A stretch of 64,000 bases of DNA from Streptomyces spongiicola (GTDB taxonomy: Bacteria; Actinomycetota; Actinomycetes; Streptomycetales; Streptomycetaceae). The notes under the pieces are model-generated. The model did not search any database and was not told the DNA's origin. It saw only the letters and a list, made by a program, of their open reading frames with translations. The stretch lies in NCBI RefSeq assembly GCF_003122365.1, contig NZ_CP029254.1, positions 5,357,501-5,421,500 of the forward strand, in the 5' to 3' direction. The position numbers were made by a program, and so were the translations under genes. Positions 51,444 through 60,201 of the stretch are shown in pieces (positions within the stretch are counted from its first letter, which is position 1; each line of letters begins with the position of its first letter).

Positions 51444-52001
51444 GTGATCGAAGAGACCCTCCTCGAGGCCGAGGAGAAGATGGAGAAGGCCGTCGTGGTC
51501 GCCAAGGAGGACTTCGCCGCGATCCGCACCGGGCGTGCGCACCCGGCGATGTTCAACAAGATCGTGGCCGACTACTACGGTGCGCTGACGCCGATCAACC
51601 AGCTGGCCTCGTTCTCGGTGCCGGAGCCGCGCATGGCCGTGGTGACCCCGTTCGACAAGAGCGCTCTGCGCAACATCGAGCAGGCGATCCGCGACTCCGA
51701 CCTGGGCGTCAACCCCAGCAACGACGGAAACATCATCCGGGTGGTGTTTCCCGAGCTCACCGAGGAGCGCCGCCGCGAGTTCATCAAGGTCGCCAAGGGC
51801 AAGGCCGAGGACTCCCGCATCTCGATCCGCTCCGTGCGCCGCAAGGCCAAGGAGGCCATCGACAAGCTGATCAAGGACGGCGAGGTCGGCGAGGACGAGG
51901 GCCGCCGTGCGGAGAAGGAGCTCGACGACACCACCGCGAAGTACGTCGCGCAGGTGGACGAGCTGCTCAAGCACAAGGAAGCCGAGCTGCTCGAGGTCTG
52001 A
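51444..52001 (+). CDS. frr: ribosome recycling factor
   Basis: 185 aa from GTG 51444 with AGGAG at 51433-51437. EETLLEAEEKMEKAVVVAKE, TGRAHPAMFNKIVADYYG, SNDGNIIRVVFPELTEERRR and RRKAKEAIDKLIKDGEVGED mark RRF. It splits post-termination ribosomes together with EF-G. Its TGA overlaps the cdsA ATG by one base. Confidence 0.98.
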   Translation: MIEETLLEAEEKMEKAVVVAKEDFAAIRTGRAHPAMFNKIVADYYGALTPINQLASFSVPEPRMAVVTPFDKSALRNIEQAIRDSDLGVNPSNDGNIIRVVFPELTEERRREFIKVAKGKAEDSRISIRSVRRKAKEAIDKLIKDGEVGEDEGRRAEKELDDTTAKYVAQVDELLKHKEAELLEV

Positions 52002-53113
52002 TGAACGACTCTTCCTGGGGGGCCCCGACGCGCATCGGCTACTGGGGCCCGCCCGACCAGGGGGCTGCCTCGGCGGGTCCCGCATACGATGAGCCTGTTG
52101 CCCAGCAGACTCGGCCCATGCCCATCGTGCCGGGTGATCCCGACGCAGGGAGAGACGCCGCACACCGCGATGACCGTGACCGGGGGGCCGCTCGGCCGAG
52201 CGGCCCCCCGGCCCGCGACGAGATGCCGCAGGAGCCCATGCCCAGCCCTCCGCCGCCTGCGGCCCCCCAGCCGCCGGAGCCGCAGCCGCCGCAGAAGAAG
52301 CGCGCAGGCCGTGATCTCCGTGCTGCGATAGGGGTCGGCGTCGGGCTCGGTGCGGTGATCGTCGCGGCGCTGTTCGTCGTCAAGTCCGTGTTCGTGGGCG
52401 TGGTCGCCGTCGCCGTGGTCGTCGGGCTGTGGGAACTCACCTCCCGCCTCCAGGAACGCAAGGGCATCAGGGCGCCCCTGGTGCCGCTCGCGGTGGGTGG
52501 CGCGGCGATGGTCGTGGCCGGATACGTCCGGGGTGCCGAGGGCGCGTGGGTCGCCACCGCCTTCACCGCCCTGGCGGTGCTGGTCTGGCGGATGACCGAA
52601 CCACCCGAGGGCTACCTCAAGGACGTCACGGCCGGGCTCTTCGCGACGTTCTACGTGCCGTTCCTGGCCACGTTCGTCGCCATGATGCTCACCGCGGAGG
52701 ACGGCCCGCAGCGGGTCTTCACGTTCCTCCTGCTGACCGTGGTGAGCGATACCGGCGCGTACGCGATCGGCTGGCGTTTCGGCAGGCACAAACTGGCGCC
52801 GCGGATCAGCCCCGGTAAGACCCGTGAGGGACTGCTGGGCGCCGTGGCGTTCGGCATGGGGGCGGGCGCCGTCTGCATGCCGCTCCTGATCGACGGCGGC
52901 ACCTGGTGGCAGGGCCTGGTCCTCGGCCTCGCGGTCGCGGTCAGCGCGACCCTGGGCGACCTCGGTGAGTCGATGATCAAGCGGGACCTGGGCATCAAGG
53001 ACATGGGCACCCTGCTGCCCGGCCACGGGGGCATCATGGACCGGCTCGACTCGCTGCTGCCCACGGCGCCGGTGGTGTGGCTGCTGTTCGTGGTGTTCGT
53101 CGGCGCCGGCTGA
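52001..53113 (+). CDS. cdsA: phosphatidate cytidylyltransferase
   Basis: 370 aa. A ~100-residue Pro-rich cytoplasmic N-terminus is followed by about eight helices (AAIGVGVGLGAVIVAALFVV, etc.). The CDP-OH family motif is VVSDTGAYAIGWRFGRHKLA, SPGKTREGLLGAVAFG and SMIKRDLGIKDMGTLLPGHG, then GIMDRLDSLL. It makes CDP-diacylglycerol, the common precursor of bacterial phospholipids. Last gene of the rpsB-tsf-pyrH-frr-cdsA run; hairpin downstream. Confidence 0.97.
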   Translation: MNDSSWGAPTRIGYWGPPDQGAASAGPAYDEPVAQQTRPMPIVPGDPDAGRDAAHRDDRDRGAARPSGPPARDEMPQEPMPSPPPPAAPQPPEPQPPQKKRAGRDLRAAIGVGVGLGAVIVAALFVVKSVFVGVVAVAVVVGLWELTSRLQERKGIRAPLVPLAVGGAAMVVAGYVRGAEGAWVATAFTALAVLVWRMTEPPEGYLKDVTAGLFATFYVPFLATFVAMMLTAEDGPQRVFTFLLLTVVSDTGAYAIGWRFGRHKLAPRISPGKTREGLLGAVAFGMGAGAVCMPLLIDGGTWWQGLVLGLAVAVSATLGDLGESMIKRDLGIKDMGTLLPGHGGIMDRLDSLLPTAPVVWLLFVVFVGAG

Positions 53114-53125
53114 TCCCGGGGATCA

Positions 53126-53161
53126 CCGGCCCGGACGCGGCGTGAGCGCCGTCCGGGCCGG
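53126..53161 (+). terminator. terminator hairpin after cdsA
   Basis: CCGGCCCGGACG (53126-53137) pairs with CGTCCGGGCCGG (53150-53161), with a small inner stem. It begins 12 bp after the stop codon. Confidence 0.7.
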
Positions 53162-53625
53162 GAACGGACCATGCCGGTTCCGGTTCGATGCCGGGCAGGC
53201 CGGCAGCGCGGGCCTGCGTCCCGGTGAGCGGCCGGATCGGCCGAGGTGCCGGAGCCGCTTCTCGGCAGGGCCGGACGGGGCCGGACAGGGCCGGAGCCCG
53301 GTCCCGTCGGCGGGGCGTGTCCGGACCTCGGGCCCGGCCGCCCTCGGGGAGGACGGCGGCCGCCCGACGCCGACCGGCCGCTCGGGCCTCTCCCCGTACG
53401 GCGCCGCCCGCAGCGCTACCGGTCCGGATGGCACCGGTCCGGGTGGCACCGGTCGGAAACCCCGGCCTGGCGCGTACACCGCTCACTGCCTTGAGCCGTC
53501 CGACCCGGGCGGTCTCCTCCTCGGCCTCCCGCGGCCGTCGCCGGCTCTTCTGCCGGGAGTGCCGTGCCGGCACGCCGGTGCCGCGTCGCGCTGCGGGTAT
53601 TTTCCCGTGCAGACTCGATAGCCAA
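53162..53625. other. gene-free region between cdsA and the secreted hydrolase
   Basis: Low-complexity GC-rich DNA with short direct repeats (GGATGGCACCGGTCC / GGGTGGCACCGGTCG near 53425-53455, GGCCGGA runs near 53272-53295). No convincing gene. Confidence 0.5.
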
Positions 53626-53646
53626 GTATCTCAATCATTGAGACAC
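53626..53646. promoter_or_regulatory. near-perfect palindromic operator upstream of the hydrolase gene
   Basis: GTATCTCAAT-C-ATTGAGACAC has 10-bp arms with one mismatch and lies 85 bp before the hydrolase start in an AT-rich patch. The shape and composition resemble MarR/TetR-type operators. No cognate regulator is adjacent. Confidence 0.6.
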
Positions 53647-53730
53647 TCCCCGTGCTCCCGTTGGCGACGGCCGACGGGGCCGGTATCGAAGTGTCATGTG
53701 CACGTCAATCGATTGGGAAAGGGTGACATC

Positions 53731-54663
53731 GTGCTACCAGCATCCGTACGTGCCGTACTCATGCCGCTCGTGCTCGCGGCGGCGCTGCTCGTCGGCGCAC
53801 CCATCTCGTCCGCAGGCGCACAACCGAGCGCGGCGGACGCTGACCCGTCCGCGCCCGGTTCGTTCGCTGTGGGTTACACCGACCTGACCGTGTCCGCGTC
53901 CGGCCGCTCGTTCGGCGCGCGCGTCTGGTACCCGAGTACGTCGGCCGGCGCCGACACGCCCGTCGCTCCCGGTGCCCACCCCGGGCTCGCGTTCGGGCAC
54001 GGCTTCTTCCAGGACATCTCCAAGTACCAGAGTCTGCTGCGGCACTACGCGTCCTGGGGGTTCGTCAGCGTCGCACCCAAGAGCCAGGGAGGGCTGTTCC
54101 CCAGTCACTCGGGATTCGCGGACGACCTGGCCGCTTCCCTGACCTGGCTCACGGCGCAGAACGGAACCCCTGGATCACGTTTCGCCGGTGCCGTCGACGT
54201 CGCTCGCCTCGGTGTCTCGGGGCACTCCATGGGAGGCGGCGCCGCGCTGCTCGCGTCCGCCCGCAGCACGGCGGTCAAGACCGTCTCCACCCTCGCGGCC
54301 GCCGAGACCAGCCCGTCCGCGGTCGCCGCCGCCGGCGCCCTGGGCATACCGGCCCAGTTCGTCGGCGGTAGCGCCGACTCCATCGCCGGGGTGGCCGGTC
54401 ACCAGCAGAAGATGTACGACGCGAAGCCGGCCCCCACCCAGCTCCGCGTCATCACCGGCGGCTTCCACTGCGGTTTCGTCGACACCTCCGGCTTCGGTTG
54501 CGACAGCGGGTCGATCGACCGGGCCACCCAGCAGCGGCTCGTACGGGGCGTCACCACGGCGTATCTGCTGTACACCCTCGCCGGTGACCGGACCTGGCAC
54601 GAACAGGTCTGGGGTCCGGCCGCGCAGAACCTTCCCGGCGTCGTCTACTCCGCGAAGCCGTAG
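53731..54663 (+). CDS. secreted alpha/beta hydrolase (cutinase/PET-hydrolase-like or dienelactone-hydrolase fold)
   Basis: 310 aa from GTG 53731 with AAAGGG eight nt upstream. The signal peptide is VRAVLMPLVLAAALLVGAPI, then SSAGA. The nucleophile elbow is GVSGHSMGGGAALL (Ser), with the oxyanion side at AFGHGFFQDISKY, an Asp candidate in VGGSADSIAG and the catalytic His in VITGGFHCGF. The fold and layout resemble actinobacterial polyester/triacylglycerol hydrolases. An extracellular esterase is the safest statement. It is under a candidate palindromic operator. Confidence 0.85.
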   Translation: MLPASVRAVLMPLVLAAALLVGAPISSAGAQPSAADADPSAPGSFAVGYTDLTVSASGRSFGARVWYPSTSAGADTPVAPGAHPGLAFGHGFFQDISKYQSLLRHYASWGFVSVAPKSQGGLFPSHSGFADDLAASLTWLTAQNGTPGSRFAGAVDVARLGVSGHSMGGGAALLASARSTAVKTVSTLAAAETSPSAVAAAGALGIPAQFVGGSADSIAGVAGHQQKMYDAKPAPTQLRVITGGFHCGFVDTSGFGCDSGSIDRATQQRLVRGVTTAYLLYTLAGDRTWHEQVWGPAAQNLPGVVYSAKP

Positions 54664-54741
54664 CCGGCCGTCCCTCGGTACGGGGCCGGCCTGCCGGAGC
54701 GCCCCGGCGCCCCGGCAGGCCGGCCCGGCGGTCCGCGTCGC

Positions 54742-54780
54742 GGCCGTCGCACGGGGTGTGCGGAACCCCGTGCGACGGCC
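54742..54780. terminator. bidirectional terminator between convergent genes
   Basis: A 16-bp perfect stem, GGCCGTCGCACGGGGT (54742-54757) with ACCCCGTGCGACGGCC (54765-54780), and a 7-nt loop. It lies between the hydrolase stop and the FG-GAP gene stop. Confidence 0.85.
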
Positions 54781-54791
54781 GGGGCGGACGG

Positions 54792-56141
54792 TCAGTCGCG
54801 GGTCCAGACGGTGACGCTGTCCGTCTCGAACACGGTGAACACGGCCTCGTTGCGCTGGGGCCTGCGACGGTCGAGATCCGTCACCACGGCGCCTCCCGCC
54901 TGACCGGTGCCGGTGGCGAGGACATGTGTCTCGAACGTGCGGTCGGCCCTCTGCTCCAGCCAGAACAGCCGGTCGTCGCCGTCGCCGGACACCAGCAGGT
55001 CGATGTCGCGGTCGCCGTCCAGGTCACCGCTGCCGAACACGCCGGGTGCCCCCTGACCGGCCCGGCCGCGTGCGGTGATGCCGCTCGAGAGGCGAGTCGG
55101 GGTCCACCGGGAGCGCGGGTCGGCGGGAACGTCGAAGGAGACCACCTGCGAGTCGGGGTCGGTCGAGCCCGGAGGGAAGACGGTGTTGGTGTGGTTGGAG
55201 CCGACCCAGACCGTCCGGCCGTCGCCGTGCAGGTCGCACACCGGCCGCAGCTGGATGGCCTTGCCCTGGGTGGTGTCGATGACGTGGGACGTGAACCGGC
55301 CCATCGGGTGCTCCCGGCTCGCGGCCGCCGTGCGCTCCAGCCAGACGAACGCGGCTCCCGGCTCGAAGTACTGCGCGGAGGCGAGGTCCAGATCGCCGTC
55401 GGAGTCGACGTCCGCCACGACGGGGAGGGCACCGCCGCCCGGGGCGAGGTCGATCGGCTCGCGGCTGAACGGCTCGGGGCCGTCCGTGCCCCGGAAGACC
55501 TGGAACCAGGCGCTCGCCGGTGGCCGGCCCTCGATCCTGGAGACGGGTTGCAGGGACTCCCCGACGGTCACCAGGTCCTTTCGGCCGTCGCCGTCGAAGT
55601 CGACCAGGAGGGCGCGGTGGTAGAAGAGAGGCGAGCTGCCCGGCGGCACGATGTCGTGGCGGCGCCATGTGCCGTCCGCGCGATGCTCCCACCAGGTCAG
55701 GGATCCGCACTGGGACGGGCAGGCGAAGAACCCGCCCGGGACGACGATGTCGCGGTCGCCGTCGTGGTCGACGTCGGCCACGCTCGGCTCGTTGGGGAAG
55801 GGGATCCGGGCGTCGGTGTCGAACACCAGCTGCTTCGACCAGGAGCCGAGGCCGTGCCCGCGCTGCTGGTACAGGGCGAGCCGGCCGGCTGCCGGGGGTG
55901 TCGGCGGGCCTCCCGGCACGGCCGTGAAGTGGCCGAACCCCGTGGCGACGATCTCCCGGCGGGAGTCCCCCCGGATGTCGCCCGCCACGGCGAAGGCCGC
56001 GCCGGGCAGGTCCCCGTCGACCGTGTGGGGGGAGAAGGAGACGGCTGCGGGAGCGGCCGCCGGCGGCCGGTCGGGGGAGGCCATGCCCAGGGGCGGCAGG
56101 GCGATCGCCACAGCCAGTGCGGATCGGAGCAGTGCATGCAT
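54792..56141 (-). CDS. secreted FG-GAP/VCBS repeat protein
   Basis: 449 aa from ATG 56141 (reverse). The signal peptide is MHALLRSALAVAIALPPLGM with a following ASP site. Several Asp-rich calcium-loop repeats are spaced along the chain: DVDHDGDRDIVVPGG, DFDGDGRKDLVTVG, DVDSDGDLDLASAQ, DLDGDRDIDLLVSGDGDD. This predicts an extracellular beta-propeller. Related proteins act in adhesion or carry unknown ligands. No catalytic domain is attached. Confidence 0.88.
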   Translation of the reverse strand: MHALLRSALAVAIALPPLGMASPDRPPAAAPAAVSFSPHTVDGDLPGAAFAVAGDIRGDSRREIVATGFGHFTAVPGGPPTPPAAGRLALYQQRGHGLGSWSKQLVFDTDARIPFPNEPSVADVDHDGDRDIVVPGGFFACPSQCGSLTWWEHRADGTWRRHDIVPPGSSPLFYHRALLVDFDGDGRKDLVTVGESLQPVSRIEGRPPASAWFQVFRGTDGPEPFSREPIDLAPGGGALPVVADVDSDGDLDLASAQYFEPGAAFVWLERTAAASREHPMGRFTSHVIDTTQGKAIQLRPVCDLHGDGRTVWVGSNHTNTVFPPGSTDPDSQVVSFDVPADPRSRWTPTRLSSGITARGRAGQGAPGVFGSGDLDGDRDIDLLVSGDGDDRLFWLEQRADRTFETHVLATGTGQAGGAVVTDLDRRRPQRNEAVFTVFETDSVTVWTRD

Positions 56142-56216
56142 CCAGCACCTCGATTTGTGGTGTACATGACATTCACTTGAAGCCTAGCCGAGGGGGATGC
56201 CGGGCTCCATGCCGCG

Positions 56217-56270
56217 GGGGCTCTCAGGGGCTCTCAGGGGCTCTAAGGGGCTCTAAGGGGCTCTCAAGGG
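56217..56270. repeat. 10-bp tandem repeat, five copies
   Basis: CTCTCAGGGG, CTCTCAGGGG, CTCTAAGGGG, CTCTAAGGGG, CTCTCAAGGG from 56221, preceded by GGGG. The period is close to one helical turn. It lies upstream of the FG-GAP gene on its promoter side (75 bp from its start codon). Confidence 0.85.
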
Positions 56271-56832
56271 CTCCGTCCTGCCCCCGGCTCCGCGCCCCGG
56301 TTCAGCCGCCTCCCCGGCCGCCGAGGGGACGAGCCTCCGACGTCGCCGGGCGTCGGGGGCCGTCGCGGTCAGACTCGCGGACCACCCGATGCGCGACGAG
56401 CGCACCGGCCCCGGTCAATCACCGCGGGCAGCCGGCGCCCAGAGCCGCTGCGCCGCCCGGGCGCGCCCCACTGCCCAGGGCGCACCCCACCGCCCGGGAC
56501 GCCATCGCGCAAGGGACGCAGCCGAGCGTCAGCCGACCCCGTGCCGCCAGCTGTCGCCCCTTGCCTCCCGAGCGGCGGGTCGCGCGGTGCTTGGGCCGCC
56601 TGCCCGCGCCCGACCACTCCGGCGGCATCGTTTCGGCCTCGCGCCCTCCGTGCCGGACGTACGGTGGCGGGCCGACCGCGACCCGGCCCAGCCCGGGTCG
56701 CGGCTGCCGCCACAGCAGGGCGGGGCGTTCCCACATCCGCAGGCTGCGCGTGGTCACGCGAAGTCGGCACTGCGGCCCTTCGTGAGCCGCCGACGGAGTG
56801 TGCTCGGTGTGCCGAGGGCTAACGGTGTGCGA
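56271..56832. other. gene-free GC-rich region
   Basis: No credible reading frame. Composition is GC-rich with no long repeat. Nothing identified. Confidence 0.45.
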
Positions 56833-56988
56833 AGGGCGAACGGTGTGCGAAGGGTGAACGGTGTACGTGCCGAGCATCGACTCCTCGCGCTCCAGGACCG
56901 GTTGCCGACAAGGGCGAACGGTGTGCGAAGGGCGAACGGTGTACGTGCCGAGCATCGACTCCCCGCGCTCCAGGACCGGTTGCCGACA
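56833..56988. repeat. 78-bp tandem duplication (two copies) with internal 15-bp AACGGTGTGCGAAGG modules
   Basis: 56833-56910 and 56911-56988 differ at only about two positions. The 15-bp module AACGGTGTGCGAAGG begins upstream at about 56821. The unit is 26 codons long, but no protein context is convincing on either strand. Confidence 0.85.
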
Positions 56989-57010
56989 CCATCCTGTCCG
57001 TCGAAGCCTC

Positions 57011-57475
57011 TCACCGGCGAGCCAGTGAAGACCGCATGGCGGTCATGAGTTCCCTTCGTGCGTCCCGGAAGGCGCGCCGCGCCGTGGCACACTCAAGATC
57101 GTCACGTAGGTGCCCGGCGGCCACCGCGTCGCGGTACAGGAGCAGTCGGTAGGCCGTATCCCCGGCGACCCGACCCACCTCCGGCGTGGCCACCAGCTCG
57201 AGTTGGTACTGCTTCGCGTGCACGCCGTGGGCCAGGATGCTCGCGCGTGCCAGCTCGGCCCGTTCGTCCACCGGCAGGTGCCCCGACCGACTGGCATCAC
57301 TGATGGCGTCGCGCGCCCCGGTCAGGGCCTCCAGGAACTGCGCGGACACCGTGCGCAGGGTCTCTCTGTCGCGCTCGCCCGTGTCCCGTCGCCAACGCAC
57401 CCGGTCTGCGACGAGCGTGCTGCACACACCGATAGCCGCACCCACCACCGTGCCGACCAACGCGGTCCACTCCAT
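57011..57475 (-). CDS. hypothetical protein with one N-terminal membrane segment
   Basis: 154 aa from ATG 57475 (reverse): MEWTALVGTVVGAAIGVCST gives a transmembrane or signal-anchor helix. A soluble helical region rich in Arg/Asp/Ala follows (RWRRDTGERDRETLRTVSAQ, RDAISDASRSGHLPVDERAE). Its layout is like small membrane-anchored actinobacterial proteins of unknown function. It is divergent from rlmN. Confidence 0.7.
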   Translation of the reverse strand: MEWTALVGTVVGAAIGVCSTLVADRVRWRRDTGERDRETLRTVSAQFLEALTGARDAISDASRSGHLPVDERAELARASILAHGVHAKQYQLELVATPEVGRVAGDTAYRLLLYRDAVAAGHLRDDLECATARRAFRDARRELMTAMRSSLARR

Positions 57476-57585
57476 GGCCCGGAGACTACGAGCAGGCGGG
57501 GGCCGTCGACCAGGGGCCCCGGGCGCGCGGTGTGCCGCCCCGCAGCCGCAGGTCACCCGAGTTGATCTGCGACACTGGTACGACC

Positions 57586-58692
57586 ATGCCCAAGCCCGGA
57601 GAACTCACCTTCGTCGCCCCCCGCGGAGCCAAGAAGCCCCCGCGGCACCTCGCCGACCTCACGCCCGCCGAGCGGAAGGACGCCGTCGCCGCGATCGGCG
57701 AGAAGCCGTTCCGGGCGAAGCAGCTGTCGCAGCACTACTTCGCGCGCTATGCGCACGACCCGGAGCAGTGGACCGACATCCCGGCCGCCGCGCGCCAGCG
57801 GCTGGCGTCGGAACTGCTGCCCGAGCTGATGTCCGTGGTCCGGCACGTCTCGTGCGACGACGACACCACCCGCAAGACGTTGTGGCGGCTCCACGACGGC
57901 ACGCTCGTCGAGTCGGTGCTGATGCGCTACCCGGACCGGGTGACGATGTGCATCTCCTCGCAGGCCGGCTGCGGGATGAACTGCCCGTTCTGCGCCACGG
58001 GACAGGCCGGTCTCGACCGGAACCTGTCCACCGCCGAGATCGTGCACCAGATCGTGGACGGTATGCGTGCTCTGCGCGACGGCGAGGTTCCCGGAGGCCC
58101 CGCCCGGCTGTCGAACATCGTGTTCATGGGCATGGGCGAGCCGCTGGCCAACTACAACCGGGTCGTCGGGGCCATCCGCCGGCTCACCGATCCCGAGCCC
58201 GACGGCCTCGGCCTGTCGCAGCGCGGGATCACCGTGTCCACCGTTGGCCTCGTCCCGGCGATGCGGCGGTTCGCCGACGAGGGCTTCAAGTGCCGTCTCG
58301 CCGTCTCCCTGCACGCGCCGGACGACGAGTTGCGCGACACCCTCGTACCCGTCAACACGCGCTGGAAGGTGCGGGAGGTCCTGGACGCGGCCTGGGAGTA
58401 CGCGGAGAGGTCCGGTCGCCGGATCTCGGTCGAGTACGCCCTGATCCGCGACATCAACGACCAGGCCTGGCGCGGTGACCTGCTCGGACGCCTCCTCAAG
58501 GGCAAGCGGGTGCATGTCAACCTGATCCCGCTGAACCCGACTCCTGGCTCCAGGTGGACGGCCTCCCGGCCCGAGGACGAGAAGGCGTTCGTCGGGGCCA
58601 TCGCCGCCCACGGCGTCCCGGTCACCGTCCGGGACACCCGCGGCCAGGAGATCGACGGAGCCTGCGGACAGCTCGCCGCCGCCGAGCGGTAG
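57586..58692 (+). CDS. rlmN: 23S rRNA (adenine-2503-C2)-methyltransferase RlmN
   Basis: 368 aa from ATG 57586. The radical-SAM cluster motif CGMNCPFCATGQAG (CxxxCxxC) is at about residue 130, with the family-specific VFMGMGEPLANY, RRISVEYALIRDINDQ and the C-terminal TVRDTRGQEIDGACGQL, which contains the second catalytic Cys. It methylates A2503 of 23S rRNA and A37 of some tRNAs. The N-terminal accessory domain has EKPFRAKQLSQHYFARYAHD. Confidence 0.96.
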   Translation: MPKPGELTFVAPRGAKKPPRHLADLTPAERKDAVAAIGEKPFRAKQLSQHYFARYAHDPEQWTDIPAAARQRLASELLPELMSVVRHVSCDDDTTRKTLWRLHDGTLVESVLMRYPDRVTMCISSQAGCGMNCPFCATGQAGLDRNLSTAEIVHQIVDGMRALRDGEVPGGPARLSNIVFMGMGEPLANYNRVVGAIRRLTDPEPDGLGLSQRGITVSTVGLVPAMRRFADEGFKCRLAVSLHAPDDELRDTLVPVNTRWKVREVLDAAWEYAERSGRRISVEYALIRDINDQAWRGDLLGRLLKGKRVHVNLIPLNPTPGSRWTASRPEDEKAFVGAIAAHGVPVTVRDTRGQEIDGACGQLAAAER

Positions 58693-58694
58693 GC

Positions 58695-58800
58695 AGGCCG
58701 CAGACGAGCCGCAGACGAGCCGCAGACAGGCCGCAGCCAAGCCGCTCACAAGCGGTGGGCGGGCGGCAGGCGAGCAGTAGGCGAGCAGCAGGCGAGCGCC
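58695..58800. repeat. short GC-rich direct repeats after rlmN
   Basis: GCCGCAGACGA / GCCGCAGACAG modules (58708 onward) and GGCGAGCAGTAG / GGCGAGCAGCAG modules (near 58765-58790). Non-coding. Confidence 0.6.
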
Positions 58801-58911
58801 CGCCGGGTTGAAGCGTCGGCCGGGTGAACGGGCGGCCGGTACCGGGACAGCCCCGGCCCTGGGGAGCGCTCGGTGCGCCGCTGTACGCTGGCCCGGACAT
58901 CTGCATATTCC

Positions 58912-59007
58912 GACAGGGGAGCGCCACAGCGCTGAGAGTGCGGTGACCGTCAGACCGCAGACCCTCTGAACCTCGCCCGGGTCATTCCGGGTAGGAAGTT
59001 CGGACGA
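58912..59007 (+). ncRNA. TPP (THI-box) riboswitch
   Basis: The conserved aptamer is complete: GGGGAGC, then GCTGAGAGTGCGG (P2/J3-2 pyrimidine sensor), ACCCTCTGAACCT (helix core), and the 3' GTCATTCCGGGTAGGAAGT (P4/P5 pyrophosphate sensor). A terminator hairpin follows. In streptomycetes this element represses thiamine genes when TPP binds. It controls the ABC transporter starting at 59104. Confidence 0.95.
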
Positions 59008-59022
59008 GACTCAAGCTGTTGC

Positions 59023-59069
59023 GCCCTGCCCGGTCGCCGGATCCCCGGGGTCCCGCGACCGGGCAGGGC
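59023..59069 (+). terminator. expression-platform terminator of the TPP riboswitch
   Basis: GCCCTGCCCGGTCGC (59023-59037) pairs perfectly with GCGACCGGGCAGGGC (59055-59069) around a 17-nt loop, right after the aptamer and 35 bp before the thiB start. A T/C-rich tract follows (CGTCTCTTCC). Confidence 0.8.
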
Positions 59070-59103
59070 CGCGTCTCTTCCTGGTCATGTCCAGGAGGAA
59101 TCA

Positions 59104-60201
59104 GTGAGTACCACCAAGAAGATCGCCGTCACCGCGCTGTCCGCGCTCCTCGGCGCGAGTACCCTCGCCGCCTGCGGAGGCGGCTCGGGGGACGGCTCCG
59201 CCGGGGCGGACGGCGGCGGCTCCAGGACCGTGACGCTGGTCGCCCACGACTCCTTCAACGCCTCGCCGGAGGTGCTCGAGGAGTTCACCGAGGAGACCGG
59301 CCACACGGTCAGGGTGCTGAAGAGCGGAGACGCCGTCGAGGCGCTCAACAAGGAGATCCTCACCAAGGGCTCCCCGCAGGGCGACGTGTTCTTCGGCGTC
59401 GACAACACCACGCTCTCCCGGGCCCTCGGCAACGACCTCTTCACCCCGTACGAGGCCGAGGGACTGGAGCGGGTCCCCGAGGCCGTCCGGCTCGACCCGG
59501 GCAGGCACCGGGTCACACCGGTCGACAGCGGTGACATCTGCGTCAACTACGACAGGAAGTACTTCGCCGACCGCGACCTCGCCCCGCCGCAGACCCTCGA
59601 CGACCTCGCCGAGCCCGCCTACCGGAACCTTCTGGTCGTCGAGAACCCCGAGCGCTCCTCCCCGGGCCTCGGCTTCCTCCTCGGCACCGCCGCCGCCTAC
59701 GGGGACGACGGCTGGCAGGACTACTGGAAGAAGCTGCGGGCGAACGGCGTGAAGGTCGTCGACAGCTGGGAGATCGCCTACAACCAGGAGTTCTCCGGTT
59801 CCGCGGGCGGCCGGGCGGCCAAGGGCGACCGGCCGCTGGTCGTCTCGTACGCCTCCAGCCCCCCGGTCGAGGTGCTGTACGCCGAGCCCCGGCCGAAGAC
59901 GGCGCCGACCGGTGTCTCCACCGGCACCTGCTTCCGCCAGATCGAGGCCGCGGGCCTGCTCGCGGGCGCCCGGAACGAGGCCGGCGGCAGGGCCCTGCTG
60001 GACTTCCTGATCAGCAAGAGGTTCCAGGAGGACATGCCGCTGAACATGTTCGTGAACCCGGTGGCCGAGGACGCGGAGCTGCCCCCGCTGTTCGCCGAGT
60101 TCGGCGAGGTGGTCGCCGAGCCGCGGACGATGGCTCCGGAGAAGATCGCGGAGAACCGCGACCAGTGGATCCAGTCGTGGTCCTCGCTCGTCCTGAGGTA
60201 G
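59104..60201 (+). CDS. thiB: thiamine ABC transporter, substrate-binding lipoprotein (ThiB)
   Basis: 365 aa from GTG 59104. The lipoprotein signal ends in the lipobox LAAC (Cys ~ residue 23). The mature protein has VTLVAHDSFNASPEVLEEF, GDVFFGVDNTTLSRAL, PVDSGDICVNYDRKYFAD, SSPGLGFLLGTAAAYGDD and GTCFRQIEAAGLLAGA, all typical of ThiB. Delivery of thiamine or TPP to the membrane component; control by the upstream riboswitch supports the substrate. Confidence 0.92.
   Translation: MSTTKKIAVTALSALLGASTLAACGGGSGDGSAGADGGGSRTVTLVAHDSFNASPEVLEEFTEETGHTVRVLKSGDAVEALNKEILTKGSPQGDVFFGVDNTTLSRALGNDLFTPYEAEGLERVPEAVRLDPGRHRVTPVDSGDICVNYDRKYFADRDLAPPQTLDDLAEPAYRNLLVVENPERSSPGLGFLLGTAAAYGDDGWQDYWKKLRANGVKVVDSWEIAYNQEFSGSAGGRAAKGDRPLVVSYASSPPVEVLYAEPRPKTAPTGVSTGTCFRQIEAAGLLAGARNEAGGRALLDFLISKRFQEDMPLNMFVNPVAEDAELPPLFAEFGEVVAEPRTMAPEKIAENRDQWIQSWSSLVLR

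Noticed and set aside
56833..56988. CRISPR-like repeat array
   Set aside because: Two tandem copies without unique spacers and no cas genes; this is a simple duplication.
56389..57048. 219-codon forward frame containing 26-residue repeats
   Set aside because: It is created by the 78-bp tandem duplication and overlaps the start of an opposite gene; composition is not protein-like.
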